From contig JAQSXN010000038.1 of the NCBI GenBank assembly GCA_029256665.1, forward strand, positions 1-12,405: a stretch of DNA of 12,405 nt, in the 5' to 3' direction. Below the pieces are notes generated by a model, which saw only the letters and a program-made list of their open reading frames with translations, ran no database searches and was not told the DNA's origin. Each line of letters opens with the position of its first letter. Positions within the stretch are counted from its first letter, which is position 1. The translations under genes were made by a program, and so were the position numbers. This DNA comes from Paenibacillus sp. GTDB lineage: Bacteria > Bacillota > Bacilli > Paenibacillales > Paenibacillaceae. Positions 1-6,615 of the stretch are shown piece after piece.

Positions 1-866
1 ACGGCATGTATTTAAGCCGCAAGTTCAAGCAAGCGACCGGCATGTCGCCGCGGGATTATATCCGGCGGCCGAAACGAATCGTGTCGCTGCATTATATCGG
101 ACATCTTCTCGCATTGGGATTGAAGCCCGTCGGAACAACCGCGAAGCTGCTGCATGCGTTCCCGTACCGCGGCATGCTGGAGGAGGTGGCCGACGTCGGA
201 AGCGCGACCTCGCTGGAGGAAATATCCGGTTTGAAGCCGGATCTGATCGTGACGTCGAAGCCCAATCACGAGCCGTTGTCGCGGCTTGCCACAACCATCT
301 CGATACCGTGGGGACGCGAAGATTGTTTGGAGCAGCTGCAACGCCTCGGAAGGGCTCTTAACCGAACAAGCGAAGCCGAAGCTTGGATTCGTCAATTCCA
401 AGTCAAGGAGCGGAGGGCGGCCGATCTTGTCGCGGGGCATGTCGAACCCCATGCAACGGCTGCCGTCTTCGAGTTCTGGCCGGATCGGATATGGGCGGTC
501 AACATCGGGTACGGAAGGGGACTGCGCAATTTGTACAAATCGCTGGCGTTCCGCCCTCCGGAGGCGCTTGCTCCTTTCGTGCTGGACGAGGGCGTCGGGC
601 TGGAGCTTTCGCCGGGCATGCTCCGGCATTACGCGGCCGATCATATTTTCGTAACCGTATGGGAAGAAGGCGGAGGAGCCGAATATGCCAAAGCGATCAT
701 GTCGGACCCGGAATGGCTGGAGCTTCCAGCCGTGCGCAACGGCAACGTGTACGTCGTTCAGCTGGACTTATTTAAACACAATGATCCTATAGCCCTTGAG
801 CAGCAATTGGATGTCCAGACGGAGCATCTTACAAAAGTCCATGGAAAACCCCATAATCGGAAATAG
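1..866 (+). CDS. Btr-like AraC regulator with siderophore-binding sensor domain (5' end missing)
   Basis: Partial gene entering from the left edge; the open frame runs from position 3 and the first in-frame ATG (6) is internal. The first ~20 visible residues (YLSRKFKQATGMSPRDYI) are the last helices of an AraC/XylS DNA-binding domain. A periplasmic-binding-protein-like domain of the FeuA/FecB siderophore type follows immediately (from about nt 75 to the stop), with RIVSLHYIGHLLALG, LKPDLIV, IPWG and AADHIFVTV segments. This order matches Bacillus subtilis Btr (YbbB), a cytoplasmic activator of siderophore uptake that senses the ferric siderophore through such a domain. No signal peptide can be judged because the N-terminus is missing. 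The gene lies 74 bp upstream of a lipoprotein homologous to its own sensor domain, so that gene is its likely target. Family is confident; the ligand is unknown. Confidence 0.88.
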   Translation, partial: GMYLSRKFKQATGMSPRDYIRRPKRIVSLHYIGHLLALGLKPVGTTAKLLHAFPYRGMLEEVADVGSATSLEEISGLKPDLIVTSKPNHEPLSRLATTISIPWGREDCLEQLQRLGRALNRTSEAEAWIRQFQVKERRAADLVAGHVEPHATAAVFEFWPDRIWAVNIGYGRGLRNLYKSLAFRPPEALAPFVLDEGVGLELSPGMLRHYAADHIFVTVWEEGGGAEYAKAIMSDPEWLELPAVRNGNVYVVQLDLFKHNDPIALEQQLDVQTEHLTKVHGKPHNRK

Positions 867-892
867 ACGGGTCCCTTCCGCTCTGCTATGAT
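864..892 (+). promoter_or_regulatory. Sigma-A-type promoter of the siderophore-binding lipoprotein gene
   Basis: A -35-like TAGACG (864-869, 4/6 to TTGACA) and a -10 TATGAT (887-892, 5/6) are separated by 17 bp. The -35 overlaps the stop codon of the upstream regulator. Predicted transcription starts near 899, inside the Fur box. The weak -35 suits activation by the AraC-type regulator encoded upstream, but no activator site was identified. Confidence 0.5.
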
Positions 893-895
893 TTC

Positions 896-914
896 AATAA
901 TGATAATCATTATT
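896..914 (+). promoter_or_regulatory. Fur box (iron-responsive operator)
   Basis: This 19-bp element matches the classical Fur consensus GATAATGATAATCATTATC at 17 of 19 positions; only the two outermost bases differ. It is a 9-1-9 inverted repeat. It lies just downstream of the predicted -10 and covers the predicted start of transcription, so Fe-loaded Fur should block the siderophore-binding lipoprotein gene that starts at 941. Site recognition is from sequence; repression is inferred from the known role of such boxes. Confidence 0.92.
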
Positions 915-940
915 AATTGAAAAGGCGGAGGACATCAAAG

Positions 941-1930
941 ATGAAAATGCGTACATGGATGACATTCCTATTAGCGGGGGCCCTATCGATTTCGCTAGCG
1001 GGATGCGGCGGATCTGCCTCAAGCGGTACGAACGCGAACACGAACACAAATGAAGCGGTTTCGGCGTCTGGGGACGATCAAACGGCGGCGGCTACCCGCA
1101 GCTTTCAAACCGTGATGGGGGAGATCGAGATCCCGGTTGAGCCCAAACGAGTCGTGGCGACGCAATATCTTGGACATTTGCTCACTTTAGGCGTACAACC
1201 GATCGGAGCCGGCACGGCGAGCTTGAATCAGCATTTTTTGAAGGACCGCATCGAGGGCATTGTCGACATCGGCGACGATTCGGTCGCGCTCGAGAAGATC
1301 GCTTCCCTTGAGCCGGACTTGATCATCAGGCCGTCGGATAAAAACTACGAGCAATTCTCGAAGATTGCTCCGACCATCGTCATTCCTTGGGGTGCAAAGG
1401 GACTGTATGAGGAGTTGCGGGAATTCGGCGATTTCCTGGGCAAGAAGGATGAAGCCGAGCAAGCGATTGGGCAATATGAAGCCAAGCTAGCGGAGGCCAA
1501 AGAGAAGCTGCAAGGCGTCGTGAAAGAAGGGGAAACGGTCGGCGTATACGAAATATGGGCCAAAAATTTATGGGCGGTAGGCGAAAGCTTCGGCCGCGGC
1601 ACAAGAAACTTGTTTGCGGGACTCGGGTATCAGCCGCCGGAATCGCTGAAGGAAAGCGTTTTGAATGGGGGCCCCGGGCTGGACATGTCGCTGGAATCGT
1701 TGCCGGAGATGGCCGCGGACTATATGTTCGTGACGGTCTACGCAGCCGACGGCGGCGACGAACGGGCGAAGGAAATCATGGAAAGCCCGATGTGGAAGCT
1801 GCTGCCGGCTTATAAAAACAATCGAATTTTCACGCTGGATATCGATCAATTTTCCGCAGGCGATCTGATTTCGCTGGAGAAGCAATTGGAAATCCAGACG
1901 GAGCTATTGCTTGGAAGAAAAGCCGATTAG
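941..1930 (+). CDS. Iron-siderophore ABC transporter substrate-binding lipoprotein
   Basis: A 329-residue lipoprotein of the FeuA/FecB/FhuD class III substrate-binding family, expected to be anchored on the outer face of the membrane and to deliver a ferric siderophore to an ABC permease. The signal peptide has a basic start, a hydrophobic core and the lipobox LAGC, with Cys22 as the lipidated residue. A Ser/Thr/Asn-rich linker follows, then the two-lobed binding fold (RVVATQYLGHLLTLG, LEPDLII, AADYMFVTV). The ATG at 941 is chosen because GGAGG (927-931) sits 9 bp upstream; the longer frame from TTG 917 would put that ribosome site inside the gene. A Fur box and promoter precede it and a terminator follows, so it is probably monocistronic. 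No permease or ATPase gene is nearby. The exact siderophore (catecholate or hydroxamate) cannot be told. Confidence 0.93.
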   Translation: MKMRTWMTFLLAGALSISLAGCGGSASSGTNANTNTNEAVSASGDDQTAAATRSFQTVMGEIEIPVEPKRVVATQYLGHLLTLGVQPIGAGTASLNQHFLKDRIEGIVDIGDDSVALEKIASLEPDLIIRPSDKNYEQFSKIAPTIVIPWGAKGLYEELREFGDFLGKKDEAEQAIGQYEAKLAEAKEKLQGVVKEGETVGVYEIWAKNLWAVGESFGRGTRNLFAGLGYQPPESLKESVLNGGPGLDMSLESLPEMAADYMFVTVYAADGGDERAKEIMESPMWKLLPAYKNNRIFTLDIDQFSAGDLISLEKQLEIQTELLLGRKAD

Positions 1931-1961
1931 GAAATCGATGGAGACTTATCCGGTCTCGGGA

Positions 1962-1987
1962 AGCTTCGAACTCGTTCGGGGCTTTTT
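1962..1987 (+). terminator. Rho-independent terminator after the lipoprotein gene
   Basis: AGCTTCGAA (1962-1970) pairs with TTCGGGGCT (1975-1983) through nine base pairs, two of them G-U, around a CTCG loop, followed by TTTT (1984-1987). A second small stem, GAGAC/GTCTC (1941-1957), stands just before it. It ends transcription about 30-55 bp past the stop codon, separating the iron gene from the hydrolase gene. Confidence 0.65.
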
Positions 1988-2114
1988 GGCGCGGAAATGC
2001 ATGGCGATCGGATAAATTGTACGTTTACGAGCTTAGGTATTTTTATATATAGTTGAACTAGGTTGTTGTAAGCCTTTTCGTATGTAGGTAATTTCATAAG
2101 GGAGCGTGACATTC

Positions 2115-3293
2115 TTGCTGCAAGAAAAAGATTTGCTTTTATTAAGAGAAACGCTGCGGGAAAGCATCGCGAACAACGAAGTGGCCGGAGCGAGCGTCCT
2201 CCTGCTCGAGAAAGGCCAAGAGGTCTTGTATCTCGAAGACGGTCTGGCAGACCGTGAGAACGGCCTGCCGATACGGCGCGACACGATCTATCGGCTCTAC
2301 TCCATGTCCAAGCCCGTGACCGGAGCGGCCGTATTGATGCTGATGGAAAGGGGCAAGCTCGATCTCTACGATCCGGTCAGCCGTTACTTGCCCGGCTTCA
2401 AGCATCAGCTAGTGGAGGATAACGGACGACTCATTCAAGTCCAGCGCGAAATGACCATCCATGATTTGCTGTCCATGACGTCGGGACTCGTATACGGAGG
2501 CGCGCATGCGGCAGGCAGGGAAACCGAAGCCTTGTTCCGAGAGATCGATCGAAGATTATTGACCGACGATCCCATGAGCACCATGGAGGCGATGAATCGT
2601 TTGGGGGGATGCAAGCTGGCGTCCCAGCCGGGCTCGACGTGGCATTACGGCACCTCGGCCGACGTGCTTGGCGCGGTTGTCGAAGCGGCGAGCGGCTGCC
2701 GGTTCGGAGACTTTTTGCGTCAAGAGATGTTCGAGCCGCTCGGCATGCGGGATACCGGCTTCTGGGTACCGGTGGACAAGCGGTCGCGCTTAGCCAAGAC
2801 GTACCAAGACGACGGTCAAGGAGGTTTGACGTTATATGCTGGCAATAACCTTGGCATTATCCATCAGATGGATCGCGATCCGGCCTTCGAATCGGGGGGA
2901 GCCGGCCTCGCTTCCACGATCGATGATTATGCCAAGTTTGCGTCCATGCTGCTGAACGAAGGGAAACATGACGGGGGATCCATTCTGAAGCCCGCAACCG
3001 TACGTTATTTTGCCTCGCCTGCCTTGAACGACGAGCAATTGAAGGGCTTCGAGAAGACGTTCGCGACCATGCGCGGTTACAACTACGCCAATCTGACGAG
3101 AATCATGACCCGCACCGGACAAGCTCCGTTGTTAACCGGGCAAGGGGAATACGGGTGGGACGGCTGGCTTGGCGCGTTCTTCAGCAATCTGCCGGCGGAA
3201 GGACTGACCTTCTTGCTCATGATGCAGAAAAAGGATGCGGGCACGACTCGGCTGACTCGCAAATTGCGCAATATCATTCTTAGCCATTATTAG
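2115..3293 (+). CDS. Serine hydrolase, beta-lactamase/esterase family (class C-like fold)
   Basis: A 392-residue member of the serine beta-lactamase-related hydrolases (Beta-lactamase family; EstB/LovD-like proteins), which usually act as esterases, transesterases or peptidases rather than on antibiotics. The nucleophile motif SxxK is S63-M-S-K66. The second motif is Y178-G-T in WHYGTSADVLG, where class C enzymes have YxN. The third is probably W348-D-G350 in YGWDGWLG. LLSMTSGL and EPLGMRDTGFW segments are typical of the family. No signal peptide is visible, so it should be cytoplasmic. TTG 2115 is chosen because AAGGGAG (2098-2104) lies 10 bp upstream; the GTG at 2106 would be only 1 bp from it. 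It appears to stand alone; no convincing promoter was found in 1988-2097. Natural substrate unknown. Confidence 0.88.
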   Translation: MLQEKDLLLLRETLRESIANNEVAGASVLLLEKGQEVLYLEDGLADRENGLPIRRDTIYRLYSMSKPVTGAAVLMLMERGKLDLYDPVSRYLPGFKHQLVEDNGRLIQVQREMTIHDLLSMTSGLVYGGAHAAGRETEALFREIDRRLLTDDPMSTMEAMNRLGGCKLASQPGSTWHYGTSADVLGAVVEAASGCRFGDFLRQEMFEPLGMRDTGFWVPVDKRSRLAKTYQDDGQGGLTLYAGNNLGIIHQMDRDPAFESGGAGLASTIDDYAKFASMLLNEGKHDGGSILKPATVRYFASPALNDEQLKGFEKTFATMRGYNYANLTRIMTRTGQAPLLTGQGEYGWDGWLGAFFSNLPAEGLTFLLMMQKKDAGTTRLTRKLRNIILSHY

Positions 3294-3377
3294 AGTCCGA
3301 ATAACCGCAGGCCTAAGATGGCGATCGGGCAAGGAAATGGGGAAGCTCGGGACGACAGACCGTCCGTATGGATGGAA

Positions 3378-3406
3378 TTGACTTTGGATCGATTGGTGTC
3401 TACAAT
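3378..3406 (+). promoter_or_regulatory. Sigma-A promoter of the YitT-family gene
   Basis: TTGACT (3378-3383, 5/6) and TACAAT (3401-3406, 5/6) are separated by exactly 17 bp, about 57 bp upstream of the start codon at 3464. This is the best-matching housekeeping promoter in the window and suggests constitutive, independent transcription of the membrane protein gene. The rest of the 3294-3463 gap shows only a short GGACG/CGTCC repeat (3349-3365) with no U-tract. Confidence 0.8.
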
Positions 3407-3463
3407 TTAAAGGTGCTATGCGAGCAATAGGCCTAGGAACGCTAATCGAAATGAGGTTTACAG

Positions 3464-4333
3464 ATGCCAAACGAGCGCAAACAATCCGGAATTCTGAGCA
3501 AAATCATGCGAGGACTGATCGTCATCATCGGCGCGTTTATTACCGCCTATGGACTCGAAGCCGTCTTGATCCCGAACAACGTCTCCGACGGCGGCATAAC
3601 GGGCCTGAGTATCGTGGGGTCGAAGGTATTCGACTTGCCGCTCGGACTGCTAATCGGGGTTCTTAATATTCCTTTCGTCTATTTAGGATATAAGCAGATC
3701 GGCAAAAGCTTCGCCATCTATTCCGTGCTCGGCATCGCTTCACTCGCCGTCGGCACCGTCGTCATGCACCACATTACGCCGATCGTCGAAGGCGACACGC
3801 TGCTTGTTACCGTTGTCGGGGGCATCATCATCGGTTTCGGCATGGGCCTTGCGCTGCGCAACGGAGGCGCGCTCGACGGAATCGATATGCTGGCGGTGCT
3901 GCTCTCGCGGAAACTGCCTTTCGGGACCAGCGATTTGATCCTATTCCTGAACGTGTTCGTCTTTATTGTCGTCTCTACCGTGTTTGGCCTCAAAGGCGCG
4001 ATTCTTTCGGGTATTGCATATTTCATCGCATCCAAAGTAATCCATATCGTCGAAGAGGGATTAAGCGGCGCCAAAACGTTCAAAATCATTACGAAATATC
4101 CCGAGAAGCTGGTCGAAACGATTCGCGACCGGTTAGGACGCGGCGCTACATACAATTACGTGCAGGGCGGCTATTCCAACGAGGAGTTCAGGGAAATCAC
4201 ATGCGTCATCAACCGTCTCGAGGAACGGAAAATGAAAGAAATCATCCTCGAAATCGACCCCGATGCCTTCATCATGGTTTACGAAGTGGCGGAAGTGAAG
4301 GGCGGAAGCTTCAAGAAGAAGGATATCCATTAG
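3464..4333 (+). CDS. YitT family membrane protein (DUF161 with C-terminal DUF2179)
   Basis: A 289-residue integral membrane protein with five or six hydrophobic segments in residues ~15-200 (for example around 17-36, 58-76, 81-102, 112-130 and 157-197). A soluble ~60-residue C-terminal domain (about 225-282, ITCVINRLEERKMKEIIL, DAFIMVYEVAEV) matches DUF2179. The NNVSDGGITGLSI and NGGALDGIDMLAVLL stretches are hallmarks of the YitT/YvjA/YebE group, common in many copies in Bacillota. The biochemical role of the family is not firmly known. ATG 3464 follows GAGG (3453-3456) at 7 bp. It has its own promoter and is followed 22 bp later by a strong hairpin. Family assignment is confident; function is not. 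Confidence 0.92.
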   Translation: MPNERKQSGILSKIMRGLIVIIGAFITAYGLEAVLIPNNVSDGGITGLSIVGSKVFDLPLGLLIGVLNIPFVYLGYKQIGKSFAIYSVLGIASLAVGTVVMHHITPIVEGDTLLVTVVGGIIIGFGMGLALRNGGALDGIDMLAVLLSRKLPFGTSDLILFLNVFVFIVVSTVFGLKGAILSGIAYFIASKVIHIVEEGLSGAKTFKIITKYPEKLVETIRDRLGRGATYNYVQGGYSNEEFREITCVINRLEERKMKEIILEIDPDAFIMVYEVAEVKGGSFKKKDIH

Positions 4334-4355
4334 TTTCATCGCGTGGGGAATACAT

Positions 4356-4404
4356 AAAAAGGCAAGACCGAGGTTCCTGAATGGATCATGGTCTTGCCTT
4401 TTTT
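4356..4404. terminator. Hairpin terminator between convergent genes, likely bidirectional
   Basis: AAAAAGGCAAGACC (4356-4369) pairs with GGTCTTGCCTTTTT (4390-4403). The nine-base GC-containing core GGCAAGACC/GGTCTTGCC is flanked by A5 on the left and T6 on the right, so either strand yields a stem followed by a U-run. It sits between the YitT gene (plus) and the oxidoreductase gene (minus, stop at 4415) and can serve both. The 20-nt loop is longer than usual. Confidence 0.85.
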
Positions 4405-4414
4405 GTCGGCGCTT

Positions 4415-5530
4415 CTATTCAGCCGTGCCGACGGGCGCTTTTTTTTCGTTGCGGCGAAGCGCGTCTACGATCATCCGGAACAGAATCAGATCTTCCTTGA
4501 AGTCTTCGGGAGTCGTCTTGGGAACCGTTTCGTTAACGATCGCGTCGTACAAATGCTCCAGCTGCAAGCGGTACGGATCCTTAAAGGTTGGCCGGCTCTC
4601 CGTGACGGCAAAGTTCTCGCCGTCGGACTCGGTAATCTCCAGCTTGACCGGCAATTGGCGTAAGTAAGGCGTATCATACTGAACCTTTACCGACTTGTTC
4701 GAGCCGTAGACCTCGATATGCGCGTCGAACCGTCCTTGCTGGTCGACGCCGGTCTCGAAGGTTACGGTGAACGTGCCGTAATCGAAGATGACGTTAAGGA
4801 ACGTGGGATTGCTCTTGGATTGATGCGCGCCGATGACGCCAAGCGGCATGCCAAGCGCTTCTCTCATGGCGGACAAATCATGGCTGGATAAGCCGCAGAG
4901 CAACCAGTACGTCGATGCAACGGGAGAGTCCGCGCCGACGCCGACCGCTTCGCGAAGGAGCAGGTCGCCACGGCGTTTCCGATCTTCCTTCAGCGCATCC
5001 GGAATATCCGAATACCGCAGAACGCGGTGGACCGGTTTGACGAACGCCGCGTTCGGGCCGATAATATCCCGGATTCTCGCGTAATGGATGGCGCCGATGC
5101 TCCGGATTTCTTGCACGGCTTGCACGAACGGCGCGGCGTAACGACGCATGTAGCCGACCATCATCGTCACGTTGTTGCGATCTCTCGCTTCGATAATGGC
5201 GTCCGCGTCGGATTCCGTCAAGCACATCGGTTTTTCGATCAGGACGTGCTTGCCTGCATCAGCAGCGGCGATCGCGCATTCGGCGTGATACTCGTCGCTG
5301 TTGAGGACGAAGACGACGTCCAAGTCGGGCTGCTTGACGAGCTCGAGCGCATCCGAATACAGATGTCCGACCTTGTATTTGGCCCCCAATTCCTCCACGA
5401 GCGTAGGGGAAATATCGCAAAACGCATGGATTCGAAACCGATCGGGATACAGCTCCAATACGGGCAGATGAATCACTTGGGCAACTTCGCCGAGTCCGAT
5501 AAGACCGACGTTCAACACTTTTTGTTCCAA
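4415..5530 (-). CDS. Gfo/Idh/MocA family NAD(P)-dependent oxidoreductase
   Basis: A 371-residue dehydrogenase of the glucose-fructose oxidoreductase/inositol dehydrogenase family. The Rossmann nucleotide-binding motif is VGLIGLGEVAQ (G9, G12, G14, A17). The family signature EKP is E99-K100-P101 in GKHVLIEKPMCLT. H217-D218 in GLSSHDLS is the likely catalytic His region. Family members oxidise or reduce hydroxyl groups of sugars, inositols or sugar acids; the substrate here is not evident. TTG 5530 is chosen because GAAGGAG (complement of 5540-5546) lies 9 bp upstream; the TTG at 5539 would directly touch that site. It is transcribed divergently from an AraC regulator, its most likely controller, and ends at a shared terminator. 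The C-terminal KDPYRLQLEHLYDAI segment is typical of the family. Confidence 0.92.
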   Translation of the reverse strand: MEQKVLNVGLIGLGEVAQVIHLPVLELYPDRFRIHAFCDISPTLVEELGAKYKVGHLYSDALELVKQPDLDVVFVLNSDEYHAECAIAAADAGKHVLIEKPMCLTESDADAIIEARDRNNVTMMVGYMRRYAAPFVQAVQEIRSIGAIHYARIRDIIGPNAAFVKPVHRVLRYSDIPDALKEDRKRRGDLLLREAVGVGADSPVASTYWLLCGLSSHDLSAMREALGMPLGVIGAHQSKSNPTFLNVIFDYGTFTVTFETGVDQQGRFDAHIEVYGSNKSVKVQYDTPYLRQLPVKLEITESDGENFAVTESRPTFKDPYRLQLEHLYDAIVNETVPKTTPEDFKEDLILFRMIVDALRRNEKKAPVGTAE

Positions 5531-5618
5531 TTCGCACAACTCCTTCGCGGTAATTTGGCAACGCTTGCAGACGGATCGTAATTTTTAACAGCATCAGACA
5601 AAAACGCACTAATTGAGA

Positions 5619-5668
5619 TTGATCTGACTAGAGAAAACATGATTTAATATCATTATGGTAATGGATAT
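5619..5668 (+). promoter_or_regulatory. Possible promoter and operator in the oxidoreductase/AraC divergent region
   Basis: The 231-bp gap between the divergent oxidoreductase and AraC genes has an AT-rich core. TTGATC (5619-5624) and TTTAAT (5643-5648) are 18 bp apart and could drive the AraC gene. Overlapping the -10 is an imperfect inverted repeat, ATATC-ATTA-TGG-TAAT-G-GATAT (5647-5668), with one extra base in the right arm, a possible regulator site. No convincing minus-strand promoter was found. Both calls are tentative. Confidence 0.3.
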
Positions 5669-5761
5669 CAGCGATATGCGGAATGCATGTAATGGGATGA
5701 TTGATGGACAAAACAGACCATAAGCTCAATAAGACGATAGCCGAGAAGGAGGAGGACGGCC

Positions 5762-6517
5762 CTGAAAAACCTGCTGGGCATCGGAGTGACCCCTACGACG
5801 ACCATTACGGCATTCCAGCATTCCCATCCCGTATGGGAGATGCTGTATTTTACGGAGCGAAGCGGCTATCTCAGTCTGCAGGAGGGGGATATGCCTTTCG
5901 AGCCGGGCGACGTGTTTTGCTTGCCGCCAGGAACGCTGCATAGCGAGCATTCGGAGAATGGTTACGGCAATATTTATTTCACGGTTGCGCAATTCGATCT
6001 GCCCTATGACGGCGGAGTGGTCGCGTTCAAAGATACGCAAAGCGGAGATATCGGCTTGCTGCTGCAGCTGCTGCACAAGGAGTTCCACTTGAAGCGCAAT
6101 CGGTGGAAGGAGCTGACGGAACAGCTATTGGGAGCCGTCTACGCCTATTCGATGGCGCTGCTGTCGCGGCAGCGCAAGGGAAGCTTCGTCGAGCAATTGG
6201 AGGAGAACCTGGTTGCCAATATCGGCAATACCGAGTTTCGGGTAGACCGCTGCATGGAGCAGTTCCCGGTAACGGCGGATTACCTGCGCAGAGCGTTCAA
6301 GAAAGGGACGGGCAAGACGCCGGTGCAATATTTGACCGGGCTCCGCATCGACTTCGCGAAACGGCTGTTCGAGAAAACCTGCAGCGACGAGCTGTCCGTC
6401 AAGTTCGTCGCGAGCCAGGTCGGCTTTGACGATCCCTATTATTTCTCCAGAGTGTTCAAGGCGGAGACGGGACTCAGTCCGCTGCTCTGGATCAAGAAGC
6501 AGGGGCTGCTGCCGTAG
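5762..6517 (+). CDS. AraC family transcriptional regulator (probable CTG start)
   Basis: A cupin-type AraC/XylS regulator of 251 residues if it starts at CTG 5762. The N-terminal ligand-binding cupin carries H20-S-H22 and E26 (HSHPVWEML) and PPGTLH (His60). The C-terminal pair of helix-turn-helix motifs spans about residues 155-250, ending with VGFDDPYYFSRVFKAETG, the AraC signature. A very strong AAGGAGGAGG (5746-5755) lies 6 bp before CTG 5762, and an in-frame TAG at 5738 rules out an upstream start. The only conventional alternative, GTG 5786, is 30 bp from that site and would remove eight residues (reading MKNLLGIG with initiator Met). The gene is divergent from the Gfo/Idh oxidoreductase and followed by a second AraC gene. 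It probably senses a sugar; the ligand is unknown. Confidence 0.9.
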   Translation: MKNLLGIGVTPTTTITAFQHSHPVWEMLYFTERSGYLSLQEGDMPFEPGDVFCLPPGTLHSEHSENGYGNIYFTVAQFDLPYDGGVVAFKDTQSGDIGLLLQLLHKEFHLKRNRWKELTEQLLGAVYAYSMALLSRQRKGSFVEQLEENLVANIGNTEFRVDRCMEQFPVTADYLRRAFKKGTGKTPVQYLTGLRIDFAKRLFEKTCSDELSVKFVASQVGFDDPYYFSRVFKAETGLSPLLWIKKQGLLP

Positions 6518-6559
6518 GAGCCGTCTTCCTAAATGCCAATGCTGCCAGGTGCGGGGCAA

Positions 6560-6568
6560 TGTTATAAT
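6560..6568 (+). promoter_or_regulatory. Extended -10 promoter of the second AraC gene
   Basis: TGTTATAAT is a perfect -10 (TATAAT, 6563-6568) with an upstream TG (6560-6561), the extended -10 form. There is no good -35. Predicted start of transcription is near 6575, after the GTG at 6571, which argues for translation from ATG 6616 instead. Confidence 0.5.
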
Positions 6569-6615
6569 AAGTGAACGTAGTGCGACTCCGCAGGGGAAAG
6601 GGCGCGAATATACCC

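Noticed and set aside
917..940. TTG 917 as start of the lipoprotein gene
   Set aside because: It would place the clear GGAGG ribosome site (927-931) inside the gene and give an unusual extended signal peptide; ATG 941 fits better.
3349..3365. GGACG-ACAGAC-CGTCC hairpin after the serine hydrolase gene
   Set aside because: Only five base pairs and no U-tract; too weak for a terminator call.
5027..5581. 184-codon open frame on the plus strand
   Set aside because: It lies antisense to the Gfo/Idh gene, has no ribosome site and no recognisable domain; it is a by-product of GC-rich coding.
5701..5943. 80-codon open frame overlapping the start of the first AraC gene
   Set aside because: It overlaps the AraC gene in another frame, has no ribosome site of its own and its composition is that of a shadow frame. 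A short leader peptide cannot be fully excluded.
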